Below, one piece after another: positions 1 through 8,307 of a stretch of DNA of 10,296 nt. Within the stretch, counting starts at the first letter, position 1, and each line of letters opens with the position of its first letter. The notes beneath the pieces were generated by a model that worked only from the letters and a program-made list of their open reading frames with translations, did not search any database and was not told where the DNA came from. The position numbers and the translations under genes are program-made. The DNA is from Acanthamoeba lenticulata (taxonomy: Eukaryota; Discosea; Longamoebia; Acanthamoebidae), in the NCBI GenBank assembly GCA_002179805.1, contig NAVB01002365.1, positions 1-10,296 of the forward strand, read 5' to 3'.

Positions 1-1253
1 CCCGTCTTTTCCCAGTACGGCATTGCGCTTCTCCCCTTCCAGCCAATCCCGCTGATCGGCCACACAATGCTGACAACGAGCAGGCCTGACCCCCACACGG
101 GCAAGATGAGGCTGAGTGACGAGTGGCCGGTGATGAAGGCCATCTTCGATGAATACGGCATGCGAAACTTCTATTACGACAAGACCTCAGAAGGCATGGC
201 GCGCGTGCGCAATCGAGAGATCATCCTGCAGCTCCAGGAGCTGTGGTATGCCGAGGGCGTGCGTGCTTGGCAGCGCCTCCATGTCAAGGGAGTCACCCGG
301 GAGACGCAGGACCTCGAGCGTGCTGATGGGACTGCCAGCTCCCACCCGGATATCCCTTGGAAGATGGACTCGTTCGCGTTCCTCGATCTCCTCCGCACAC
401 TTGTTACGAAGAGGGAGACCGATCCTGCTGAAAGCCTGGTACTGCCTTTTGACCTCGAGCGCCGAGCGTCATTCGTTGTGAGCTCACATAGGTCATGACC
501 GTCCTCTTTCTACCTGATGAGCAGGACGCCACAGTCGAAGCTGAGCTCAAGCAGGAGCTGGCTCGTCAGGTGGCTCTCGACAGCAAGAAAAAGATCGTGA
601 AGCAGAATCACGAGCTGCGTGATCTCGGCGACCTGAATGTGGCCCCGATGGTGGAGCTCGTCAGCCAACTGACGGGCCTGCCGGACGGCCAAGGCGGTCG
701 TGTCGAGAAGCTCATCCCGGGTACTTCCAGACATTTTATTTTAATTTTTTTTCCTCTCTTTCCTTTTTGTTTTTCATCTCGTGCTCCTGACGCAGGTTCG
801 GCCATCGAGATGAAGGGCTACAGGACTCTCTTCCCGACTGGTATGCATCACCACCTGGCTGGTGGTACACTCAGCATTGATGACCAATATGTGCCTTGCG
901 TTGTGGTGACAGAGGTGAAGCTGTGCGACATCGATCACGTCCTGATGCCGAAGCGGATCAATGGACGCAAACCGCTCGTCAGCAGAGCCCACATTCGCAT
1001 CGTGAATGAAGGCGTGTTCGAATACACGGACCACTACGGCAAGCGCACGACGCTGGACATCCCCTGGGATCGGCTCAGTGCTGCTGGTGATGTCGGAGAG
1101 CCCGTGATGGCCGCCACGACCTCCTCTGGCATCGTCGTACGCGAGGAGCTTGTAGACGTCGAAGGACCAGGAAAGGAGAGGATACGCGACGATGACGATG
1201 TGGTGGGTGCGCCCTACGCCCACGGCGCGGAGGTAGTCATTCCCATCGAGTAA
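1..1253 (+). CDS. Unrecognised protein, 5' partial, at least three exons
   Basis: I do not recognise this family. The + frame is open from base 1 to 477, so the gene probably begins before the window. CAG acceptor-like sites at 13-15 and 40-42 could mark the start of this exon, and ATG 67 is only a fallback start. A second exon runs 525-720 and a third 796-1253 (stop TAA 1251-1253). The intron 721-795 is phase 1 and makes IPG-SAIEMKGYR. The first intron must end at CAG 522-524. Its donor is either GTGAGC at 478 (47 nt) or GTACTG at 439 (86 nt), and both keep frame. The window holds about 363-376 residues. The protein is soluble-looking: a charged helical middle with Glu, Lys and Gln (from 525), then a conserved-looking beta-rich C-terminal part (TLSIDDQYVPCVVVTEVKL), an acidic DDDD patch and the end VVIPIE. 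There are no membrane segments. Function is unknown. Confidence 0.6.
478..524 (+). other. Intron of gene 1 with ambiguous donor (478 or 439)
   Basis: The frame must change between the open frame ending in TGA at 496-498 and the frame open from 492 onward. GTGAGC at 478 is an ideal donor, and a pyrimidine-rich stretch leads to GAGCAG ending at 524. Joining gives RRASFV-DATVEAEL in phase 0, with a 47-nt intron that is shorter than others here. Donor GTACTG at 439 gives 86 nt, typical of this window, and is also phase 0. An unspliced reading would leave a TGA overlapping an ATG (ATGA at 495-498), which I consider less likely than an intron. Confidence 0.5.
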
Positions 1254-1609
1254 CATCGCGACCATTAAATAGATTTTAAAAATAGAAAAGAGCAAAAAAT
1301 TTGGCAGAGCAGAAGGGCCAAAGGAAAATAAGTTAAGAAACCCGAGAAATAATCGAACGAGCAGGAATCGCGCAGAAACAGTGCGTGGGTGTTCGCTTCC
1401 GCGCCTGTGGGATACTTGTGCCCGCGCGACCCGGGTGGGTTGTGGTGCGCGCGGAGGAGCTGTTTCGTTCCCTGCTGGGTCTTGGTCCATCTTTAGAAGG
1501 TTGGCGGTGGTGCCCGACCGAGATAGCCCCTTTGTTTTGACCTTCCCCATTTTCACAAGCTTGCACGCAAGCAAACACGCTCTCGCTTTGGGGGCATTCG
1601 ACAAAAAGA
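1254..1609 (+). promoter_or_regulatory. Intergenic region: gene 1 3' UTR and mannosidase promoter/5' UTR
   Basis: This 356-bp gap holds no supported gene. It opens AT-rich, with ATTAAA at 1264-1269 as a plausible poly(A) signal variant for gene 1, and A-rich sequence to about 1380. It becomes GC-rich from about 1380 to 1540. There is no ATG on the + strand between 1254 and 1610, so the first available start is the mannosidase ATG. I see no convincing TATA box. Confidence 0.45.
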
Positions 1610-4600
1610 ATGGACGGCGATGGAACTATCGATTTGGCGGGCGAGTGGACCCTGCGGTATCAGCCGCAACAACTGGCGGGCGAGAAGCGGGAAAAACATC
1701 TCAAGGAGCAATACCTGAGCACGCACCCTGCTCCTCCTTCCGACCTCTTGGCCAAGCTGCAAGAGGGCGTCAAGATTAAAGCGCCATGCGACGTGCACAC
1801 TGGTACTCGTCCCCCCCCCGTAAAAAGGCCTCACACATGACCGCGAACTAACAACGCGTTGCCAAAACCAAAACTGATTTATTTACCAAACAATAAAAAT
1901 ACATAAATAAAATTTACCAACACTAAACAGGGCTTATGCAAGCCGGTCTCGTGGACGACTTGTACGCTGGGCGTGGTGAACAAGACTACCGCTGGATGGT
2001 GCACGGGCGCTGGATCTTCTCGCGCTCCTTCACTATCTCGGCCGACTTCCTCAAGACCCACGCGCGTGTGCAGCTCATTTGTGAGGGCCTCGACACCCTC
2101 GGTGCGTGCCCTCCCTTCTTCGTCCTTTTTAACCATCTTTTGCTGCTTTTTTTCCTGTTGTCACAACTTGGTCGTCTACAGCCAAGGTAAAAGTGAACGG
2201 GCGCGAGGTGGGCACGACGGAAAACATGTTCCGGCAGTACGTCTTCACGCTCCACCAGCGCTCGACCCATAGCTCCAGCAGCACGTCATCCTCGGCAGCA
2301 ACGTCCGGCTCGATGTCCGGCTCGGGCTCGGCCGTGCCGCTGGCGTCGGGTGGCATGGGCTCGTCCTCGTCGGTTCAGACGCGCAAGCCCATCCTGGTCG
2401 AGGGTGACAACGAAATTGAGATCGAGTTCTCCTCCGCCGTCGACTACTGCCAGGAGCAAGCCTGCGCCTCGCCCTACCCCGTGCCCTCTGTACGGTGTTA
2501 CTTTTCTTATGTTTATTGATTAATTGATTTAATTGGTGCCACTGCTGACAATCACGTGCGCACAGATGGAGTACACGATGGGCGAAAAGAATCGGGCCTG
2601 GATACGTAAGGTGAGCCTTTCCGCCCTCTCTCTTGTCGTGTGTGGCACATGAGCAGACCTGAACCCTCATGTTTGTATGGTGTGTGTGTGTGTGTATCGT
2701 GTGCTGGCCTCCACCAACACTTGCGGAACAGCGTGGATGCGACTTTGGGTGGGACTGGGGGCCCTGCTTTTGCCCTTGTGGCATTCTGCGACCGATCCGG
2801 CTGGTAGCCTTTTCAGAGTTCTCTGAACTCGGGGCTCTGACGTGCCACCAGGTCCACAACCTCAAGAAGAATTTCGTCACTCTCCACCTCTCCCTCTTGG
2901 TACCCTTTCCTTTGCCCTTTGCCTGCAGTCCACATCGCCCTTCCGTGGGTTCATCGGCCGTGCCCTTCCCTCGCGACACAGTTGACGGCGGTGAACAAGA
3001 TGAACGCCGTGTTCTCGCTGGAGCTCAAGCTTAAGGACGAGTTCGCCAGCCTCTCCTCGGTCCCCATCAGTACGCGTTCCATTCCTTCTCCTCCTTCTCA
3101 TTGGAAATGTCGGACGATTGTTTGTGGTTTCTTGGGTTTAATTGGTGCGTGATGGTTGTGTTGTGGTGGACACGCTATCGCGACAGTGCTGCTCAAGGAG
3201 AGCGGCTTGGAAGCGGGAGAAAATCGAGTCAAGTTCCAGATGGAGGTCAGCAAGCCGGCCCTCTGGTGGCCTCGCGGCTATGGCGATCAGGTGACCGCAC
3301 CTCTCTCTCTCTCTCTCTACTTTTATAGCATTTCTCACTCATCACAAATGCGGGGTCCCCCTTCTTGATGGTGATGGCCGCAGCCTCTCTATGAGCTGTC
3401 GCTGACAGTTCGGGGTGAGTCGGAGGAGCGACGACTGTGCGTGGACCTGGGCCTTCGGCAGGCCAAGCTCATCACCAAGCCCGACGAGGCCGGCGAGTCA
3501 TTCTACCTCGAAATCAATGGCACCGTTCTCCTTCTGTTTATGGTCGATCAGTCCTCTTGTTGTCTGACGCGGTGACGAATGGTTTCCGGCGTCTCTGTCA
3601 TCGTCGTCTTCCTCGTGCGCAGGAACGCCCGTCTTTGTCAAGGGAGCCAACTGGATACCACCGTATATGTCGCTTTCCTTTTCGTGTTGTGTGGTGTGCG
3701 TGTGTGTGTGTGTGTGTGCGGCCTTTGACGTGATGATACTGATGGCCTCTTGGTGGGAACGTAAACGAGCAGGGATTGTTTCGATGGGCGGGTGTCGGAG
3801 ACGCGCCTCAAGCGGCTTGTGGAGAGTGCCGTCGCCGCCAACATGAACTGCATTCGTGTGTGGGGTGGCGGCATGTATGAGCGGTCCTACTTCTACGAAC
3901 TCTGCGATAAGGTGCGCGCTCGTGAAACGCGCTTTCATCCCCTCTAGATGAACCCCACTTTCTCTTTACTCATGGCCCAGATTTCTCCTGCTCTTGTGCT
4001 ATCGGTGGACATGCCGGTGGGCGTTAACAGTTGGGGCTGATGGTGTTGCACGACTTCATGTTCGCGTGCTCACTCTACCCGACCACCAAGACGTTCCTCC
4101 AAAACGTGGAGAAGGAGGTCCAGTACCAGCTCGTACGTCTTGCTCAGACAGACCCTTATGTCTAGTGTTCCACAATCTCATTTATTGACCAACTCTGTGC
4201 GTTGCAGAGGCGACTGAGCCGACATTGCTGTATCGTGCTGTGGTACGGCAACAACGAAAACGAGGAGGCGCTGGACTTTTGGGAGGAGTCGCGCAAGAAC
4301 AGGTGCCCCCGACCAACCTTAGGGACTCCATGTCTGAGTCTGCTGTGTGTATGCCTGACTTTTGGCGGGCTGGCGCGGTTCGCGTGATGGCCGGCATGGC
4401 CATGGCTCAGGGACTTGTATGTGTGCGACTATTACAAGCTGTATTATGAAACCGTACACGCCGCTTACGCGCTGGAGGATCCACACGGGACCGTCCCGTT
4501 CTGGCCGTCTTCGCCCTCCAACGGCATGCACAAGTGGGGCAAGGCACGTTTTTATCATGCCCCCCCTCTCTCCTCTTCTCTTCCTGCGCCATTGGAGAGC

Positions 4601-6515
4601 GGCAGCTGACGCTCGTGAGCCGTCCCTGCTCAATGTATGGCCAGGCGGGCGACCACAGCCGAGGCGATTCGCACTACTGGGCGGTCTGGCACAGCAACAA
4701 GCCCTTCACTGGTGCGTCGGGCAGTATTCCTTCTGGCGTCACGCAGACGCTTGAGTGTTGCCACGCGAGTATAACACGCGGTGTAACCACCACCGCCACC
4801 ACCACAGAATACCTCAAGGTGTGCCCGCGCTTTTGCTCCGAGTTTGGGTTCCAGTCGTTCCCGTCAATTCCCACCCTGCGGCAGGTCCTCACCGATCCCG
4901 ACGAGGATTTCAACGTATGGCCCCACCTCGACACTTCTTCTGCCCCTGGGCTGCTGCTTGGCCTTGACTGATGGATGAACGGTCGCATGGCGTGGCAGGT
5001 GACGAGCTCGGCGATGGAGTTTCGGCAACGCAGCCCGGCCATGGGCAACAAGGCCATCCTTGAACACATCTGCCGACAGTTCAAGATGCCAACATCGTTC
5101 GAGAACTTTGTCTACGTGAGCCAAGTGCTGCAGGCCCTCTCCATCAAGGTCGCCCCCCTCCCCCTCTCCCTAATCCTCAACCGCTCCTTATCTGAATGAT
5201 CTGCAGACGGCATCGGAGCACTGGCGCCGGTGTAAGCCCACGTGCATGGGGGTGGTCTACTGGCAACTCAACGACATCTGGCAAGGTGCCGCATCATGAG
5301 CTCGCGCGCTCCCGCCTCTGGGGCGAGTGGCTCTGAACCTCGCGCATGTGTGGTGTGTTACGGGATTTGTGGGGATCAGGCCCGAGCTGGTCGTCGCTGG
5401 AGTACGACGGGCGATGGAAAGTGCTGCACTACTACGCGCGACGCTTTTTTGCGCCGCTGCTCGTGTCTTCGCTGGAGACGGCCAACGGGGAGGTGGAGAT
5501 CTGGGCCACCAGTGACCTGGCCTCCACGCTCGCCCTTACACTCACCGTGCAACTGTGGACCTGGAGCGGCCAACGGATCGGGCAATGGCGCGAGCACGTG
5601 AAAGCCGAGCCCCAGTGCAGCAAGCCCATCTGGAAGCTGCCCGTCAAGGAGCTCCTCCGAACGGTGCCTCCTCCTGCTCTCGATTGCGATTTGCTGCGGC
5701 TGCTGACTAGCGTCATGATTCTATGTCGGAGCAGAACTCGCTGTACGAAGAGGAGAAGGAGCGCGCCAAGTGTTTCTTGCGGTTCGAAGTGACCTCATCG
5801 TCTTCGGCAAACGGCGAAAGCGACGAGCCCATCACGCAGTGGCAGAGCTCCAACTTTCACTTTCTCTCCGCCTTCAAGCACGTATGTGTCGCCCCATTCT
5901 CCTTCTCCTGTTTTGTTGCGCTGCTCGGGCCCGGCCAGGTCTTGCCGACAACTGACGCGCGGGCTGGCCATACGGCAGGTTCAACTTCGTCCTGCCCGGC
6001 TCTCTGTCAGGCTCGAGCCTACGGCCACGAAGAGCGGAATGGCGTCGAAGGACAAAGCCAGCAGCTGCAGCAACAACAAAGAGAAAACCACCCATCGCGA
6101 TGGAGATGAACGGCCAGAGAGCGACAGCGCGGATGGCGAGGGGGCGGCAGAGCTGGAAGCTGCAGCCCAAGATGAGGAAGCCGCGGCTACAGAGCTTGAG
6201 GGACAAGACGCCATCGGGCTCGAGGTGGTGAATGAGAGCGACGCGGTGGCGCCGTTTGTCTTCCTCCAAGCGGAGGAGAAGGGCCGCTTCAGCGACAATG
6301 GCTTCCTGCTGCTGCCGCGCGCCACGCGGAGGGTGCGCTTCTATCCGCAAGTCGTGCCCATGAGCGCTCCGGCGCGGAAGCGGAGCGGCAATGGTGGAAG
6401 CAGCAGCTCCGACAGCGCCCGAGAGCGATTGGAAGAAGAGCGCCAGAAGCGGGCGGCCTCGTTCCTGGCGCAGTGCAGCGTGGTCTCTCTCCACGACAGC
6501 TACAGCCGCAGTTGA
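1610..6515 (+). CDS. MANBA: Beta-mannosidase, glycoside hydrolase family 2 (20 exons, 1030 aa)
   Basis: Removes terminal beta-mannose, for example the core Man-beta-1,4-GlcNAc of N-glycans. Exons: 1610-1802, 1931-2101, 2182-2489, 2566-2610, 2732-2899, 2982-3069, 3187-3290, 3384-3519, 3623-3662, 3773-3911, 4031-4132, 4208-4302, 4411-4543, 4645-4711, 4808-4914, 4999-5148, 5207-5285, 5380-5663, 5735-5881, 5979-6515. They total 3093 nt. Domains: sugar-binding beta domain (about 1-240, with GWDWGP at 245-250), Ig-like domain (about 260-370), TIM barrel ([58 protein letters not shown]), and a C-terminal beta domain ending [15 protein letters not shown] and SVVSLHDSY. The acid/base is Glu515 (4256-4258) and the nucleophile Glu608 (4840-4842). 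Human MANBA is 879 residues; the excess is mostly a Ser-rich insert (149-187), an acidic Ala/Glu insert (about 871-928) and a charged tail (about 983-1012). The start is the first ATG of the region, context AAGAATGG. No signal peptide is visible. Two introns need GC-AG borders. Confidence 0.93.
1803..1930 (+). other. Mannosidase intron 1, AT-rich, with two AATAAA hexamers
   Basis: This 128-nt intron (GTACTC to AAACAG, phase 1) joins DVHT to GLMQAGL, the VHT...G motif of the family. Unlike the other introns, its 3' half (1855-1925) is strongly A/T-rich and holds AATAAA at 1892-1897 and 1906-1911. A C9 run sits at 1811-1819. Retention gives a stop at 1838-1840. Confidence 0.8.
2681..2694 (+). 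repeat. (TG)7 microsatellite in mannosidase intron 4
   Basis: Perfect dinucleotide run inside the 2611-2731 intron. Confidence 0.95.
3301..3318 (+). repeat. (CT)9 microsatellite in mannosidase intron 7
   Basis: Perfect dinucleotide run just after the donor at 3291. Confidence 0.95.
3520..3622 (+). other. Apparent GC-AG intron 8 of the mannosidase
   Basis: The conserved block [20 protein letters not shown] spans this 103-nt intron. Only a phase-1 join of G3519 to 3623 restores the glycine and the frame. That makes the intron begin GCACCG and end GCGCAG. The nearest GT donor (3525) would leave a frameshift. The surrounding GCACCG is a weak match to usual GC donors. Confidence 0.65.
3700..3719 (+). 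repeat. (GT)n microsatellite in mannosidase intron 9
   Basis: Perfect GT run within the 3663-3772 intron, preceded by imperfect GT-rich sequence. Confidence 0.95.
4544..4644 (+). other. Apparent GC-AG intron 13 of the mannosidase
   Basis: Exon 13 ends WGK at 4543 with AAG, and the next exon begins GCG at 4645 ([12 protein letters not shown]). Frame is kept only if the 101-nt intron starts GCACGT and ends GGCCAG. AAG|GCACGT resembles known GC-type donors. The GT at 4548 would shift the frame by one base. Confidence 0.7.
4785..4806 (+). repeat. Imperfect (CCA)n tract at an intron 3' end
   Basis: ACC/CCA repeats directly precede the CAG acceptor at 4805-4807 and stand in place of a usual pyrimidine tract. 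Confidence 0.8.
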
Positions 6516-6800
6516 CCTGCTCAACTTGGTGTGGTTGGTTGCAAAAAACATCATCACCTGAGGTGCACCTGGTCATTGGAGGAGCTATCTGGCCGCCGGG
6601 TTGGGCCCTCTGGCTCGGCTGCCGGCACAAAAGGCCGCTTCTCCCCTTTCGTGCCAAGTCATTTCTATCTCTCCCGCCCACCCCTGCAACGACGTCGTCG
6701 GCACAGCAGAACAATCTTCATTCATCCGCAAAAGCAGCCCCCCCCCCAATCTATCTCGAGAGATAAGTAATTCTTCTTTTGAAAAAAAGACGGACTCACC
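6516..6800 (+). promoter_or_regulatory. Intergenic region: mannosidase 3' UTR and promoter of MetF-like gene
   Basis: This 285-bp gap has no supported gene and no canonical AATAAA on the + strand. It holds a C10 run at 6738-6747 and an A/T-rich stretch (about 6762-6790) just before the next ATG. Short open frames cross it but have low-complexity translations and no recognisable motif. Confidence 0.4.
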
Positions 6801-8232
6801 ATGTGGTACCTTGACACCGACCAAGACATAAGCGTCAACGAGGAGGACTTCCAATCGTTCCCTGGCTGTCCCAATCTCTTTGGTCGAGGGAAGGACACTG
6901 GTGGTGGTGACCTGCCGGCCAAGCTGACCGGAGGGAAAAGCCGTGGCGTTTGCCTCTTCGGGACGGTCCCTCCCCGAACCAACCTGAGCATGGACAAGGT
7001 CCGACAGTACGCCGAGAGGCTCGCCGGCACCATCAAGAAGCTCAACCCGGACGGCATCGTCGTCTACGAGATTCAGGAAGAGGAGGGGCGCGATGGTAAC
7101 GCACGGCCTTTTGCTTTTTCCACCACGCACCCGCCCCGCCTGTTTGCCAAAATGCTCAACGAGCTCGCCAGCGTGGAGACCATCGTCTATCGTACGGTGG
7201 CCTACCATACCAAGGACAACTTTGACCAGTGGCTCAACGAGACGTGGGACGAATACAACGCCCAGGCTCTCGTGCTCGTCGGTGGCAGGTTCGCCTCGCC
7301 CCACAACAACACACACACACACACCGCCCGTTCGACATTAGAGCGAGCAGATAGTTGACCTCTGGTGATGGTGGTGGTGGTGTTGGCAGCTCATCAAATC
7401 TGCAGTACCCGGGATACAACGTGACGGAGGCTGCTGGAGTTTTGCGTGCCCATCCTTACAACTTTACTGCCGGAGGCATCGTGCTTCCGGAGAGGCACAG
7501 GGACAAGCAAGACGAGCACGAGAGGCTGTTCCAGAAAACGGAGGCTGGCATTTCGTTCTTCAGTATGCACCCCCCCCCCTCTCAAAGCTCGACCCATTTT
7601 CAGGCGAAGCGGGCTGAGCCCTTACGAACGCGTTTCACAATGTCGACTGGTGATACAGCGTCACAGGTGGTGTACAACGTCGACGGAGCTATCTGGCTGC
7701 TGCGGGACTATGACGAGCTCTGTAAGGAGAGGGGAGTGCAGCCCGCGCGGCTCATCTTCACCTTCGCTCCGTTTGGGCGAGCTGACACATGTATCTTCCT
7801 TAAGTGGCTCGGCGTCGAGATTCCTCTTGGGACAGGTACGAGTACCATCATTATGCTAGACGGGATGCAAAAACACCTTAGCTAAAGTCGTGCATAACGT
7901 GTGAATGGCTGACACCACAGAGAAGCGAGTCCTCTCACGAAAGACGAGGGAGGCCGCAATCGACGAGTCGGTCGATATCTGCAGGGAGAACCTTAAGAGA
8001 ATTTTGTACGCCATCGATTTCTACGACATCAGCGTCCCGATTGGCATCACCGTTGAAACGGGTACGCCGGCTTCGCTTTCGTGACTTTCACACAACTCAT
8101 CACCCACGTATACGTGCCTGCTTGTCAGTGAGCAAATACGCGGACGAGTTTAACGGCTCGTTGAAGCTGTTCAAGGTCCTGCAACAGGAGATGTGTGCCT
8201 TCTTTTCGCCTTCGCGCAAGGCCCGCTCTTGA
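6801..8232 (+). CDS. Methylenetetrahydrofolate reductase-like (MetF-like) barrel protein, non-canonical (5 exons, 360 aa)
   Basis: Exons 6801-7288, 7390-7562, 7659-7835, 7921-8061 and 8129-8232 total 1083 nt. The order of motifs follows the MetF TIM barrel: CLFGTVPPR (51-59), DGIVVYEIQEE, VLVGGSSS (158-165), GGIVLPERH (191-199), EAGISFFTSQVVYNV (214-228), a GVEIP motif, then GITVETVS near the C-terminus. Compared with E. coli MetF, Gln183 is kept as Gln223 in TSQVVY. The catalytic Glu28 of FEFFPPR aligns to Gly54 of FGTVPPR, and Asp120 of ALRGD aligns to the GGSSS segment. The protein ends after the barrel, lacking the regulatory domain of ordinary eukaryotic MTHFR. It resembles divergent bacterial, notably actinobacterial, MetF-related proteins. 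Reduction of a folate or similar substrate is inferred. It has an N-terminal extension of about 45 residues, no signal peptide and no membrane segment. The start ATG follows CACC, a good context. Confidence 0.75.
7310..7324 (+). repeat. (CA)7 microsatellite in MetF-like intron 1
   Basis: Perfect dinucleotide run within the 7289-7389 intron. A GGT-rich stretch (about 7363-7383) lies in the same intron. Confidence 0.95.
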
Positions 8233-8307
8233 TGTCAGGAAGAAAAACACAAAAAAATAATACAAGAAAAGAAAAGACAAAAATCAAGCAGCAGTTGTGT
8301 TTTCGTC
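8233..8307 (+). promoter_or_regulatory. 75-bp A-rich spacer between MetF-like and Nudix genes
   Basis: Only 75 bp separate the stop of one gene and the ATG of the next. The spacer is very A-rich (8240-8290) and must hold both 3'-end formation and promoter signals. No canonical AATAAA is present; AATAAT occurs near 8257. An ATG at 8231 overlaps the upstream stop but is out of frame with the Nudix gene. Confidence 0.45.

Noticed and set aside
495..498. ATGA stop-start overlap suggesting reinitiation between two ORFs
   Set aside because: A phase-0 intron ending at 524 fuses the two frames with proper splice sites, which fits a spliced eukaryotic gene better.
774..1604. 276-codon open frame on the - strand across gene 1 and the intergenic region
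   Set aside because: It runs antisense to a spliced coding exon. Its translation has no family motif, and it crosses the gene boundary without any promoter or conservation signal.
2900..2928. A 29-nt intron ending at the CAG before TCCACATCGCC
   Set aside because: It is too short to splice. Using the later CACAG at 2981 gives an 82-nt phase-0 intron and a continuous strand (TLHLSLL-LTAVNKM).
5874..6557. 227-codon - strand open frame
   Set aside because: It is the antisense shadow of the mannosidase's GC-rich last exon, and the sense frame carries clear family motifs to its C-terminus.
6473..6770. Possible small + strand genes after the mannosidase stop
   Set aside because: Two overlapping short frames with low-complexity translations and a poly-C/proline end. 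There is no homology or splice logic, so this is more likely UTR and promoter.
6585..7322. 245-codon - strand open frame
   Set aside because: It lies antisense to the first exon of the MetF-like gene and ends in a microsatellite-encoded Cys/Val run.
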